This document shows positions 25,615 through 34,499 of a stretch of 64,000 nt of DNA, one piece after another. The stretch lies in NCBI RefSeq assembly GCF_016629565.1, contig NZ_AP023057.1, positions 62,001 through 126,000 on the forward strand, written 5' to 3'. This DNA comes from Nitratiruptor sp. YY08-10 (GTDB taxonomy: Bacteria > Campylobacterota > Campylobacteria > Campylobacterales > Nitratiruptoraceae). Each line of letters begins with the position of its first letter. Positions within the stretch are counted from its first letter, which is position 1. The position numbers and the translations under genes were made by a program. The notes under the pieces were generated by a model that was given only the letters and a program-made list of their open reading frames with translations, was not told where the DNA came from and searched no databases.

Positions 25615-27731
25615 TCACCATAGCATTTGTAGGTAATCCCAATGTAGGTAAAACGGCACTGATCAACGATATTGCCGGAAGCGATCTTCAGGTCGGCAAC
25701 TGGCCTGGAGTGACGGTAGAGAAAAAAGAGGTGACATTTACCTATCACGATGAAAAGATTCATCTTATAGATTTACCTGGGACATATACATTAACACCAT
25801 ACTCCATCGAAGAAAAAGTGACAAGAAATGTTATCTGCTCTGAACAAATTGATGGCATTATCAATGTAGTGGATGTCACGGACATCAGGCGTAATATGTA
25901 TTTGACCCTTGAGCTCATTGATTTGCAAAAGCCACTTGTAATTGCCCTTAATATGTTTGATGAGTTTAGTAAAAGAGGGTATGAACTTGATATCGATAGG
26001 CTTCAAGAGATTTTGGGGGTTGCCTGTGTGCCCACAATAGGCTCAAAGGGCGTTGGAACAAAAAGACTTATACAAGAGATTTTTAAAGCAGTCCAATCCA
26101 AAAAGAAGCCAAATATAATTTTTTATCAAGAGCATATCGAAAAGGAGATCGCCTTTTTGATCAAAAAGATGGAGAGTGAAGATTGCGGGTTAAAAAGATT
26201 TTTTGCCATCAAGCTTTTAGAAGGTGATGAATTTGCCATCAGGAAAGTTGTGCAGATGGACCCTGCTATCGTTCAGGCAGCCAAGGAGGCAAGAGAGCGG
26301 TTGCAGCGCCATTTTGGCATGAGTGTCAAAGAGTTTATCGTACAAGACAGATACCAAAAGATAGACAAGATTTTGGATGAGGTACTGAAAAAGCCATTGG
26401 TTGACAGAGTTCTTTTGAGTGATAGAATCGACAATTTCGTACTTCATAAATGGCTTGGTATTCCTTTTTTTGTGGTGATAATGTTTTTGATGTTTAAAAT
26501 AACCTTTGATGGCAGTGCTCCGATAGTGGATTGGATGAATGGATTTTTTGAAAATTTTTTAGCATCTCATCTAAGAGCTTCCATGCATGCTTTTCCCCCT
26601 TGGATGGTATCGCTTTTTGTAGATGGTGTATTGAGTGGTGTGGGTCTGGTTCTTTCGTTTTTACCACTTTTAGCCTTCTTATACTTTTTTATGGCTCTTT
26701 TGGAAGAGAGCGGCTATATGGCAAGAGTGAGCTTTTTGCTTGATCGATTGGCTGCCGGGCTTGGGGTGAAGGGAAACGCCTTTATCTCTTTGATTGTCGG
26801 ATTTGGATGTAATGTACCAGCGGTCTATTCTACAAGAACATTAAATTCCCTTCGAGAACGAATCATTGTAACACTGATGATTCCTTTTATGAGTTGCAGT
26901 GCGAGATTGCCTATCTATGCCCTTTTTACGGCACTCTTTTTTACGCACTATCAAGCACTCATCATTTTGTCGATGTATCTGCTAGGCATAGTTGTTGCAC
27001 TCTTTGTGGGATTTTTGGCAAACAGACTTTTGCCAAAACAGGAGACAAAACCCTTTTTCTTGGAGCTTCCTACCTATCATATGCCAACATTGCAAGCGAT
27101 ATGGCGATCGATGAAACCTAGACTTGCCGATTTTGTCACACGAGCCGGCACCGTGATTGTTGCAGCCTCTATCATTGTATGGGCCATTATGAGTCTTCCC
27201 CCTTCATCCACTCCTCAAACATCTTACCTAGCAAAAACCGCTCAAAAAATTGCTCCTCTTTTTAAACCTCTTGGCTTTGGTGAGCACTGGGAGCCTGTGG
27301 CGGCACTCATTCCAGGAACGCTGGCCAAAGAGGTTGTGATAGGCTCCCTTGGAACCATTTATGGTGTGGAAAATGAAAAAAAAGAGGTAGCAAAGACTTC
27401 ATGGTTCGATGATCTTTTGGATCAGGCAAAAGCTTTGCAAAAAGCATTGAAAGAATCACTACTCAATATAACAACCCTGCAGATTGCATCACTGCAAGGC
27501 GAGCAAACCTCAAGCCTGTTGATGCAAAAATTGCGCAGCCAAATCGCAACTCCGGCTGCTGCTTTGTCGTACATGATCTTTGTTTTACTCTATATTCCAT
27601 GTGTCTCAACAATGGCGGCCATCAAAGAGGAGTTTGGCTGGAAACTTATGGTGTTTGAAGTGCTGTTTTTGCCGGTTTTAGCCTATTTTATTACCTTTTT
27701 TCTCTACTTGGTAGCTAAATATTTTCTTTAG
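25611..27731 (+). CDS. feoB: Ferrous iron transport protein B
   Basis: A 706-residue GTPase-linked ferrous iron importer. The N-terminal G domain has G1 GNPNVGKTALIN, the switch region GNWPGVTVEKKE, G3 DLPGTYTL and G4 NMFD. The membrane part has two gate repeats, including VGFGCNVPAVYSTRTL with the conserved CNVPA and, later, LPGTLAKEVVIGSL with the neighbouring IPGTLAKE core, plus FMSCSARLPIYALF. Length and layout are normal. It is the final gene of the K+ channel/protoglobin operon and overlaps the convergent NosD-like gene by four bases. Confidence 0.97.
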   Translation: MITIAFVGNPNVGKTALINDIAGSDLQVGNWPGVTVEKKEVTFTYHDEKIHLIDLPGTYTLTPYSIEEKVTRNVICSEQIDGIINVVDVTDIRRNMYLTLELIDLQKPLVIALNMFDEFSKRGYELDIDRLQEILGVACVPTIGSKGVGTKRLIQEIFKAVQSKKKPNIIFYQEHIEKEIAFLIKKMESEDCGLKRFFAIKLLEGDEFAIRKVVQMDPAIVQAAKEARERLQRHFGMSVKEFIVQDRYQKIDKILDEVLKKPLVDRVLLSDRIDNFVLHKWLGIPFFVVIMFLMFKITFDGSAPIVDWMNGFFENFLASHLRASMHAFPPWMVSLFVDGVLSGVGLVLSFLPLLAFLYFFMALLEESGYMARVSFLLDRLAAGLGVKGNAFISLIVGFGCNVPAVYSTRTLNSLRERIIVTLMIPFMSCSARLPIYALFTALFFTHYQALIILSMYLLGIVVALFVGFLANRLLPKQETKPFFLELPTYHMPTLQAIWRSMKPRLADFVTRAGTVIVAASIIVWAIMSLPPSSTPQTSYLAKTAQKIAPLFKPLGFGEHWEPVAALIPGTLAKEVVIGSLGTIYGVENEKKEVAKTSWFDDLLDQAKALQKALKESLLNITTLQIASLQGEQTSSLLMQKLRSQIATPAAALSYMIFVLLYIPCVSTMAAIKEEFGWKLMVFEVLFLPVLAYFITFFLYLVAKYFL

Positions 27732-28954
27732 TGATTCACTGGCTCCATTCGGGGGAGCCTATCTTTCAAAAGCTTTTCTGGTTCGCTAAAAGGTGCGAGA
27801 CGCTCGATAAAGTCTAAAAGTGAAAAGATTGGAGTAGCATAGAAAAACTGCAGGTGGTGATCGTTTTGCCAAAGTCTATCGGCATAGAGAAGGATTTGGT
27901 AGGGGATATCACCAAAGCCGTCTTTGTTTTGATCAAATCCCTGGTAGCGATCCCAGTAGTTTTTTTCGATGATATTGTTTGCTTTTTTGATTTTTGATAG
28001 ATCCCTGACCACATCGTTTAAGTTACCGAGAAAGTCGTTGTTTGTAATGGTGTTGTTGCAAATGGCAGAATGAAAATGCAAAGCTGTGAAGTTGTTGGAA
28101 AATATATTGTGTTCGATATAGCGGCGCATGCCAATTTCAGCTGGAGATGAATCGATATAGACTCCTTGGGCACAGGCAAAGATGCGGTTGTGCCGCACAA
28201 AAATCTTTTTGCCGTGAGAGAGTAAAATACCAGTTCCCGTTGCAAGACGCGTATCAAAAATTGTGTTGTGGATAAGGCTGATTTGAGCGCCCCCTTTGAG
28301 GTAGATCCCTGCATACATATCAAAAATTTTATTCAAAGAGGCTGTGAGGTTATGGTCCATCATCGCTAAAATCCCGTACCTTGCATGTTCAATTTGGTTG
28401 TTTTGTATCAAAATGTTGTTTGAGCGATTGATGGAAAGATCCCGTCCTTGAAAAAGATGATTGTTTTGAATGAGGACATTGTTGCATCCCCAAAGGCGGA
28501 TAAAATCGCCTCGGTTATCCACAACTTTTTCTGGAAAAGATGCGATAGAGTTGTTTTTAAAAACAAGATTGCTGCTATAGTGCGCCACAATACCAAAAAG
28601 CGAATTATCGATTGTACAATTTTTTATTGTTACATTGCCGACACCTTCCATTACAACTGCGGCATCCATCGTATCCCTGCGATCGCCGCTTCCTTTGATA
28701 TGCATTCCGCTGATGTGTACATTGGAAGATTTGATCGTGATGACACTCCCTTTTTTTGTTCCTTCAATCGTACAATTTTTGGCTTTGATAGTAAGCGGTT
28801 TATCGATGATGATAGTTTCATGGAAGGTGCCATTAGAGATGTTGATAATGGAGCTGGGTTTTGCGTTGTTGATGGCGTTTTGCAAAACAGCGCTATAGCA
28901 CCAGGACAAAATGGTTGATAGAAGAAAAAGATATCTGATAACCATAGGATTCAT
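27728..28954 (-). CDS. NosD-like periplasmic right-handed beta-helix protein
   Basis: A protein of about 408 residues with a signal peptide (start MNPMVIRYLFLLSTILSW) and repeated parallel beta-helix turns such as NVLIQNNHLFQGRDLSINRS and NILIQNNQIEHARYGILA, the NosD/CASH pattern. NosD helps load copper into nitrous-oxide reductase. The frame can be extended to a TTG at 28981, but the ATG at 28954 gives a better signal peptide. No nosZ or other nos genes are visible nearby, so this copy is an orphan and may serve another cuproprotein or be unrelated to N2O reduction. Its end overlaps feoB by four bases. Confidence 0.75.
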   Translation of the reverse strand: MNPMVIRYLFLLSTILSWCYSAVLQNAINNAKPSSIINISNGTFHETIIIDKPLTIKAKNCTIEGTKKGSVITIKSSNVHISGMHIKGSGDRRDTMDAAVVMEGVGNVTIKNCTIDNSLFGIVAHYSSNLVFKNNSIASFPEKVVDNRGDFIRLWGCNNVLIQNNHLFQGRDLSINRSNNILIQNNQIEHARYGILAMMDHNLTASLNKIFDMYAGIYLKGGAQISLIHNTIFDTRLATGTGILLSHGKKIFVRHNRIFACAQGVYIDSSPAEIGMRRYIEHNIFSNNFTALHFHSAICNNTITNNDFLGNLNDVVRDLSKIKKANNIIEKNYWDRYQGFDQNKDGFGDIPYQILLYADRLWQNDHHLQFFYATPIFSLLDFIERLAPFSEPEKLLKDRLPRMEPVNH

Positions 28955-28993
28955 AAGCATATCATAACGAAATTTGATCAAAAAGTTTCATGA

Positions 28994-29572
28994 TTATTCA
29001 ATTTTCTCTTTTTTGAGCTCTTTAAAAACATAGAGGGTTGCTGAGAAGATGACAAATCCAAGTAAAATCAAACTAAACCAGATTTCCATGCTGTGCGCTT
29101 CTTTGCCTTTTCCAAACAGGTATCCAATCAGCAGCATAAATCCTACCCAGATGAGATTTGCTAAAAAGGTGAGAGGTATAAAGCTTGTAAGCGGCATATG
29201 AGAAATTCCGGCAGGAATGGAGATATACTGTCCAAGTCCAGGGGTAAGGGGAGCCAAAAAGACAGAGATCTTTCCATGATGCTTGAAAAAAAGAATCGTT
29301 TTTTGAATCATCTTTTTATGGCGATATTTTTGAACAAGCCATTTTGCAAGATGATAGTTCAGCAGTGCTCCACTCAAACTTCCCAAAGCCCCACTGAAAA
29401 GAAGCAGCCAGTAGCTCTTTATTCCTGTGGAGGCAAGATACCCGGAAGGAATAAGCAAAATTTCACTTGGTACGGGAATAAAGGTACCCACCAAAAACAT
29501 ATATAGGTATACACCAAAATATCCTGCTTGCTCAGCGAAATGCACAAGCAAAGAAGCGATTTGATCAATCAT
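28994..29572 (-). CDS. DedA family inner membrane protein
   Basis: A 192-residue DedA-family protein, part of the VTT/SNARE-associated group of membrane proteins now linked to lipid (undecaprenyl phosphate or phosphatidylethanolamine) flipping. Features are FLVGTFIPVPSEILLIPSGY, GALGSLSGALLNYHLAKW and LTPGLGQYISIPAG, with the conserved glycine-rich loop and re-entrant helices. It overlaps the ydcF-type gene (start 30266) by eight bases, which suggests a small minus-strand operon with purM upstream. Confidence 0.9.
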   Translation of the reverse strand: MIDQIASLLVHFAEQAGYFGVYLYMFLVGTFIPVPSEILLIPSGYLASTGIKSYWLLLFSGALGSLSGALLNYHLAKWLVQKYRHKKMIQKTILFFKHHGKISVFLAPLTPGLGQYISIPAGISHMPLTSFIPLTFLANLIWVGFMLLIGYLFGKGKEAHSMEIWFSLILLGFVIFSATLYVFKELKKEKIE

Positions 29573-30266
29573 CGATATTCCTCAAAATCAGGCTCAACAG
29601 TCCCACATATTCATGAATGGCAATATAGCTTTTTTTTAGACCTCCCATAGATGGAAAAAGATCCCATACTGTTATATCATCTTTTGTTTGATAATCACAT
29701 GAAATGGGTGTTACGGAAAATCCGAAATGTTTAAAAAGTTTGTATGCTCTTGGCAAGTGGTAGGCTGAAGTGACGAGATAGATTGATGTTTGTGAAATTT
29801 TTTTGGCTGTAAAGGCGGCATTTTGATAGGTATCTAAACTTTTGTCTTCATACAAAACCGGTAATTTCACAGAAAAGGTTTTTTGCAAAGTTTGAATAGT
29901 TTTTTGGGCATCTTTGGCCTCTATTCCGGTAAAAACAAGAGGTAGATTTTTCGTTCTGGCTACATATAATCCTGTCAAGATTCTCTCTGTTGAAGAAGCG
30001 GACGTAGGAAAAAGTGTTCCTCGATCATAGCCTCCTCCAAGAACGACAACATATTTTGGCTCTTCCTTTGAAGTTGCAAACTTCCAGTTTTCCAAAGGGG
30101 TAAGAAGCCAACTGCCTACGATATTTGTAGATAAAAGATACAGTAGCAAAGCAAAAGAAAATGCAATTTTTTTGAAGTGTTTGAAGCCAAGAAGCAAAAA
30201 GCCCCAGACAAAAAGGGCTGGGGGCAAAAGAGTATAGGTAAAAAGTTTGGATACAATGTAGATCAA
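29565..30266 (-). CDS. YdcF/ElyC/SanA family protein (DUF218)
   Basis: A 233-residue protein with two N-terminal hydrophobic helices followed by a DUF218 domain: KYVVVLGGGYDRGTLFPTSAS, ILTGLYVARTKNLPLVFTGIE and YLVTSAYHLPRAYKLFKHFG. The last two carry the acidic/His sites of this fold. In other bacteria, relatives act in envelope maintenance (ElyC in peptidoglycan/undecaprenyl metabolism). The gene sits between the DedA protein and purM with overlaps on both sides. Confidence 0.85.
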   Translation of the reverse strand: MIYIVSKLFTYTLLPPALFVWGFLLLGFKHFKKIAFSFALLLYLLSTNIVGSWLLTPLENWKFATSKEEPKYVVVLGGGYDRGTLFPTSASSTERILTGLYVARTKNLPLVFTGIEAKDAQKTIQTLQKTFSVKLPVLYEDKSLDTYQNAAFTAKKISQTSIYLVTSAYHLPRAYKLFKHFGFSVTPISCDYQTKDDITVWDLFPSMGGLKKSYIAIHEYVGLLSLILRNIDD

Positions 30267-31255
30267 AGAAGCTCTACTCCCTTTGTACCTTCTTGAAGAG
30301 ATCCAATGATGTATCCATCACTCTGTTCTAAAACAGCGTCTACATCTTTTGGATCAATGACCAAAATCATGCCAACGCCCATATTGAAAGTTTTGTACAT
30401 CTCCTCTTCATCCACATACTGGGCGATAAAATCAAAAATAGGTAATGTTTGAATTTTGTTTTTTTCGATCACTGCTTTGAGATTGTTCGGTAACACTCTT
30501 GGCAGATTTTCCACAATGCCCCCACCTGTGATGTGCGCCAAGGCTTTAATATGGTTTTTGAGTTTTTTATAGGTTTGTACATAGATTCTTGTAGGCTCCA
30601 GCAAAACCTCTTTGAGTGGCTTGCCATTAAATTCATCATCCAAACTTTTTCCAAGCTTTTCAAAAAAGAGTTTTCGTACCAGTGAGTAGCCGTTGGAGTG
30701 GATTCCGGATGAAGGAAGTGCAACCAAAATGTCTCCAGCTTTCAGTTCGGGCCTGTTTTCTAGTTCATTTCTCTCTGCTATTCCCACTGAAAATCCAGCC
30801 AGGTCAAAATCCCCCTCCCTGTACATTCCCGGCATTTCTGCTGTCTCGCCGCCAATCAAAGCGCACTGCGCTTCCTCGCAGCCCTTTGCAATGCCTTTGA
30901 TCACCTCTTTTGCTTCATCCACATCCAGTTTAGCCGTTGCGTAGTAATCGAGGAAAAAAAGAGGCTCAGCAAAGCTGCAAATCAAATCATTAACACACAT
31001 TGCTACTAAATCAATTCCAACCGTATCAAATTTTTTGGCTTCAATGGCGAGCTTGAGTTTGGTCCCTACGCCATCTGTGGCACCAAACAGTACAGGCTCT
31101 TTATAGCCTTTAGGCAGGGCAAATCCTCCTGCAAACCCTCCAATGTTTCCTAAAACATTTTCATTGAATGTCGCTTGGACATATGGTTTTATCTCTTCAA
31201 CCAGTTTCGCTCCCGCATCGATATCGACGCCACTCTCTTTATAGCTGATGCTCAT
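30263..31255 (-). CDS. purM: Phosphoribosylformylglycinamidine cyclo-ligase
   Basis: A 330-residue AIR synthetase, the fifth step of purine synthesis (FGAM to AIR with ATP). It begins with the expected Y-x-x-(A/S)GVDIDAGAK segment (YKESGVDIDAG), has the ATP-binding loop FGATDGVGTKLKLA, LIGGETAEMPGMY and HITGGGIVENLPRVLP. Length and order are normal. It overlaps the ydcF gene by four bases and the upstream DUF2892 gene by four (ATG in TGA). Confidence 0.97.
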   Translation of the reverse strand: MSISYKESGVDIDAGAKLVEEIKPYVQATFNENVLGNIGGFAGGFALPKGYKEPVLFGATDGVGTKLKLAIEAKKFDTVGIDLVAMCVNDLICSFAEPLFFLDYYATAKLDVDEAKEVIKGIAKGCEEAQCALIGGETAEMPGMYREGDFDLAGFSVGIAERNELENRPELKAGDILVALPSSGIHSNGYSLVRKLFFEKLGKSLDDEFNGKPLKEVLLEPTRIYVQTYKKLKNHIKALAHITGGGIVENLPRVLPNNLKAVIEKNKIQTLPIFDFIAQYVDEEEMYKTFNMGVGMILVIDPKDVDAVLEQSDGYIIGSLQEGTKGVELL

Positions 31256-31476
31256 TTTTCATCCCAGTTGCATTTGCCAAAGATTTTATTGAAAAACCAA
31301 AGGCTTGGACAAAAGTTGGTAAAGGCAAAGATAAGGAGCATAATGATTACAAAGGTCTGGATAATGACTGCTATTTTAAACATCAAAGCGTTTCCCTGTA
31401 CTCCCATAGCAAAGAGATACATGGTAAATCCAAGGACGATGGCCATCAAAATTCGCTGCATTTTATCGCCGCACAT
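31252..31476 (-). CDS. DUF2892 (YgaP-like) small membrane protein
   Basis: A 74-residue protein with two hydrophobic helices, MAIVLGFTMYLFAMGVQG and AVIIQTFVIIMLLIFAFTNF, followed by CPSLWFFNKIFGKC, the short cysteine-containing tail common in DUF2892 proteins. I take the ATG at 31476, because GGGGGAG lies just upstream; the frame opens at 31491. Function unknown; some relatives are fused to rhodanese domains. It overlaps purM by four bases. Confidence 0.75.
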   Translation of the reverse strand: MCGDKMQRILMAIVLGFTMYLFAMGVQGNALMFKIAVIIQTFVIIMLLIFAFTNFCPSLWFFNKIFGKCNWDEK

Positions 31477-31534
31477 ATTCTCCCCCTTCAAAATTTTTAA
31501 TATAAATTATAACATTTAACAGATGAAGTTTTTG

Positions 31535-31540
31535 TATAAT
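31535..31540 (+). promoter_or_regulatory. Probable -10 element for speE operon
   Basis: TATAAT stands 50 bases before the speE start, in AT-rich DNA typical of this lineage's sigma-70 promoters. A second, weaker TTAGAAT lies nearer (31554-31560), followed by an imperfect TCAGA/TCTGA inverted repeat at 31560-31578. No -35 is obvious. Confidence 0.5.
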
Positions 31541-31590
31541 TTAGCAATTTTTGTTAGAATCAGACAAATTTTATCTGAAATGGAGCATCT

Positions 31591-32430
31591 ATGTGGTTCG
31601 AAGAGGTTCATAACGATTTTTTTAAACAGGGCGTAAAAGTAGAATCAAAAATATATGAAGCAAAGAGCAAATATCAGACAATCGAAGTGTATGAGAGCAA
31701 AGAGTTTGGTCGGATTTTAGTGATAGATGGGCATGGGATGCTCTGTGACAAAGATGAGTTTATCTATCATGAGATGATGGCGCATGTGCCAGTTTGCACC
31801 CACAAAGAGCCAAGAAGAGCGTTAGTGATTGGTGGTGGTGATGGAGGGGTGGCAAAAGAGCTGCTCAGGCACCCACAGATGGAAGTAGATATTGTGGAGA
31901 TCGATGAAGAAGTAGTCAATGTCTGCAAGGAGTATTTTCCAAATATAGGCGATTGGGACAATCCAAGACTCAATCTCATGATTGATGATGGTATTGAGTT
32001 TATCAAAAATGTTCCTGCAGATACGTATGATTTGATTTTGGTGGATTCCACCGATCCAGAAGGACCAGCAGAGGGACTTTTCAATAGAACCTTTTACGCG
32101 CACGTTTTTAAAGCTCTCAAAGAGGATGGTATCGTTGTAGCGCAAGGAGAGAGCTGGTGGATCGATATGCCACTGCACAAACAGATCATGGGTGTGATTG
32201 GAGAGTTTTTCAAAATCGTCATGCCCTATCGGTTTGAGATGTATATGTATCCTGGATGCAACTGGAACTTTATCCTTGGAAGCAAACTGTATCATCCAAC
32301 AGCAGATATCATTTTGCAGCGAGCCGATTTGATTGAGGGATTACGATATTACAATTCCGATATCCATAAAGCCTCTTTTGTGCTTCCAAATTATGTAAAA
32401 CAAGAGCTTGGAGATCTGTATAAGTGGTAG
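31591..32430 (+). CDS. speE: Spermidine synthase (polyamine aminopropyltransferase)
   Basis: A 279-residue class I methyltransferase-fold enzyme that moves the aminopropyl group of decarboxylated SAM to putrescine. Signature segments are the MTA-binding VIGGGDGGVAKELLRHPQ, VDIVEIDEEVV and the catalytic loop VDSTDPEGPAEGLFN. The length fits the bacterial SpeE family. Its stop overlaps the coaE start, so it heads a speE-coaE-dapF-bax run. Confidence 0.95.
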   Translation: MWFEEVHNDFFKQGVKVESKIYEAKSKYQTIEVYESKEFGRILVIDGHGMLCDKDEFIYHEMMAHVPVCTHKEPRRALVIGGGDGGVAKELLRHPQMEVDIVEIDEEVVNVCKEYFPNIGDWDNPRLNLMIDDGIEFIKNVPADTYDLILVDSTDPEGPAEGLFNRTFYAHVFKALKEDGIVVAQGESWWIDMPLHKQIMGVIGEFFKIVMPYRFEMYMYPGCNWNFILGSKLYHPTADIILQRADLIEGLRYYNSDIHKASFVLPNYVKQELGDLYKW

Positions 32431-33029
32431 ATCCTTTTCAACACGCAATCGCTCTTACTGGCGGTATCGCCACGGGTAAGAGTACAGTTTGCAATCTTTT
32501 GAAACTGCATGGGTTTCATATCATTGATGCCGATGAGGTGGCACACCAGGTTTTGGATGCCTCTTCAGATGAGATAGCAAAAATGTTTGGCGAGAAGTTT
32601 GTGCATGATGGAAAAGTGGATCGAAAAGCTCTAGGAAAAGTGATATTTCATGACAGTGCCAAACGAAAAGCTTTGGAGCATCTGCTGCACCCAAAAATCA
32701 AACAAAAAATTACAGAGCTTGCCAAAAAAGAGGAGCGTTTTAAAGTTCCTTATATAATAGATATTCCTCTTTTTTTCGAGACAAAAAACTACGATATATC
32801 CCCGGTTGTAGTGGTTTATGCACCAAAAGAGCAGCAGATTCAACGGTTGATGAAACGAGAAAGACTTCCTTTGGAAGAGGCGAGTAGAAGAGTCTCTTTG
32901 CAGATGGATATTGAAGAGAAAAAGAAACTAGCCGATTTTATTATCGACAACTCCAAGGACCTGAAACATCTGCAAAAAGAGGTAGAGAAGTTTGTAGAGC
33001 TTATAAAGGATAAGTATGCAGTTAGTTAA
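32424..33029 (+). CDS. coaE: Dephospho-CoA kinase
   Basis: A 201-residue kinase for the last step of coenzyme A synthesis. The P-loop is LTGGIATGKSTVCNLL, followed by HIIDADEVAHQVLD (the CoA-binding lid region) and VPYIIDIPLFFE. It starts with GTG at 32424, seven bases before the end of speE, so ribosomes probably re-initiate. The next gene, dapF, overlaps by 14 bases. Confidence 0.95.
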   Translation: MVDPFQHAIALTGGIATGKSTVCNLLKLHGFHIIDADEVAHQVLDASSDEIAKMFGEKFVHDGKVDRKALGKVIFHDSAKRKALEHLLHPKIKQKITELAKKEERFKVPYIIDIPLFFETKNYDISPVVVVYAPKEQQIQRLMKRERLPLEEASRRVSLQMDIEEKKKLADFIIDNSKDLKHLQKEVEKFVELIKDKYAVS

Positions 33030-33768
33030 ATATAGTGCAAGCGGAAACGATTTTATTCTTTATCATGCATTTGTAAAAAAAGATAGAAGCGAAGTTGCAA
33101 AAATGCTTTGTCACAGACACGAAGGCATAGGAGCGGATGGGCTAATCGTCCTTTTGCCCCACAGCAAGTATGATTTTGAGTGGCAGTTTTACAATGCGGA
33201 TGGCAGTGAGGCTGAAATGTGCGGCAATGGGAGCAGAGCAGCGGCTCATTATGCCTACAGCTTTGGATTGGCTTCAGATAAAATGCGCTTTTTGACATTG
33301 GCCGGTGTGATTGAGGCAAGTGTTGAAGGGGATGTGGTAGAGTCTCAGCTTACCAAGCCAAAAATTTTGGATCGTGAGATTGAAGAAAACGGAAAACGTT
33401 GGTGGCTTATCGATACGGGTGTGCCGCATCTCGTTACGTTTGTAGAAGATTTGGAACAGTTCGATAAAAATGAGTCAAGAAGACTTAGAAAAAAATATAA
33501 TGCTAATGTAAATTATGGTATAATTCGGGATTTGGAAAATATAGGGGTTCGCACCTATGAAAGAGGTGTGGAAGATGAGACCCTTGCGTGTGGAACCGGA
33601 ATGGCAGCAACCTTTTTGCGAGCCTTTCAAGAAGGGGTTGTAAACCCTACGGTTACGGTAATTCCAAAAAGTGGAGAAGAGTTGCAGCTTCGATACGAAA
33701 ATGAAAAGCTCTTCTTCAAGGGAAGAGTGAAAAAAGTGTTTGAAACCTTTAAGGAGGGTATTTGGTAA
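33016..33768 (+). CDS. dapF: Diaminopimelate epimerase
   Basis: A 250-residue cofactor-independent epimerase converting L,L- to meso-diaminopimelate for lysine and peptidoglycan. Both catalytic cysteines are present: Cys in NADGSEAEMCGNGSRAA and Cys in ETLACGTGMAA. The N-terminal KYSASGNDFI is also typical (usual form YxGxGNDF). It overlaps coaE by 14 and the bax-like gene by seven bases. Confidence 0.96.
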   Translation: MQLVKYSASGNDFILYHAFVKKDRSEVAKMLCHRHEGIGADGLIVLLPHSKYDFEWQFYNADGSEAEMCGNGSRAAAHYAYSFGLASDKMRFLTLAGVIEASVEGDVVESQLTKPKILDREIEENGKRWWLIDTGVPHLVTFVEDLEQFDKNESRRLRKKYNANVNYGIIRDLENIGVRTYERGVEDETLACGTGMAATFLRAFQEGVVNPTVTVIPKSGEELQLRYENEKLFFKGRVKKVFETFKEGIW

Positions 33769-34487
33769 GAAGAGTATTTGTAGTACTTGCATTTTTGGCA
33801 ACATTCGCAATAGCGGGTCTGCCACAGTGGTACTACTCGATCAAAAATACAAAGATACAAAAAGAGGAGTTTTTCCGTATTTTAAAACCTCTTGTGGAAA
33901 AAGAGAACCAAAAAGTTCTTATGGAGCGAGCCTTTATCATAGCCTATTTCCGATATAAAAAGAGTCATAAAGAGATCTCTGTGCCGTTACAGGAAAAATT
34001 TGAGGCAATCGTGAAAAAATATCGCATCAAAAACAGAGAAAACATGGAAGAGTTCTTGCAAAAAATAGATGCGATACCGGTTTCATTAGTGTTGGCTCAA
34101 GCCGCATTGGAAAGTGGTTGGGGAAAAAGTCGGTTTGCCAAAGAGGCCAACAACCTATTTGGAGAGTGGACTTATGGGAAAAGGGGGCTTGTACCTAAAA
34201 ACAGAAAGCCCGGTCAGAAACACAAGATACGAATTTTCAACTCCATTCAAGACTCTATTGCCTCGTATATGCTTAATCTCAACAGACATGCAGCCTATAA
34301 AGAGTTCCGAATGGCAAGGTATTTGGCAAGGAAGGCTGGGAAACAGTTTTCAGGACTACAGGCAGCTATGACAATGGAACACTACTCTGGGATCGGGGAG
34401 AGATACAACTATCTTGTCCGATCCATCATCAAAAAACATGCTTTGCACAGAATGGAAGAGAGAGCCACGCATATCACGGCTCTTTGA
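33762..34487 (+). CDS. Bax-like peptidoglycan glucosaminidase
   Basis: A 241-residue secreted protein, signal/anchor MVRRVFVVLAFLATFAIAG, then a glucosaminidase (lysozyme-like) domain of the Bax/FlgJ group. The key stretch SLVLAQAALESGWGKSRFAK carries the catalytic glutamate, with ANNLFGEWTY and later ARKAGKQFSGLQAAMTMEHY. It probably trims murein glycan strands. The start is a TTG seven bases inside dapF with GAGGG close upstream. Confidence 0.88.
   Translation: MVRRVFVVLAFLATFAIAGLPQWYYSIKNTKIQKEEFFRILKPLVEKENQKVLMERAFIIAYFRYKKSHKEISVPLQEKFEAIVKKYRIKNRENMEEFLQKIDAIPVSLVLAQAALESGWGKSRFAKEANNLFGEWTYGKRGLVPKNRKPGQKHKIRIFNSIQDSIASYMLNLNRHAAYKEFRMARYLARKAGKQFSGLQAAMTMEHYSGIGERYNYLVRSIIKKHALHRMEERATHITAL
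34461..34483 (+). terminator. Hairpin at the end of the bax-like gene
   Basis: AGAGCC pairs with GGCTCT across an 11-base loop, directly at the stop codon, followed by a short T-rich stretch (TTGATCTTCCTCTTTCT). It lies between two convergent genes, so it could end the plus-strand operon; the poor T-tract makes this a moderate call. Confidence 0.4.
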
Positions 34488-34499
34488 TCTTCCTCTTTC

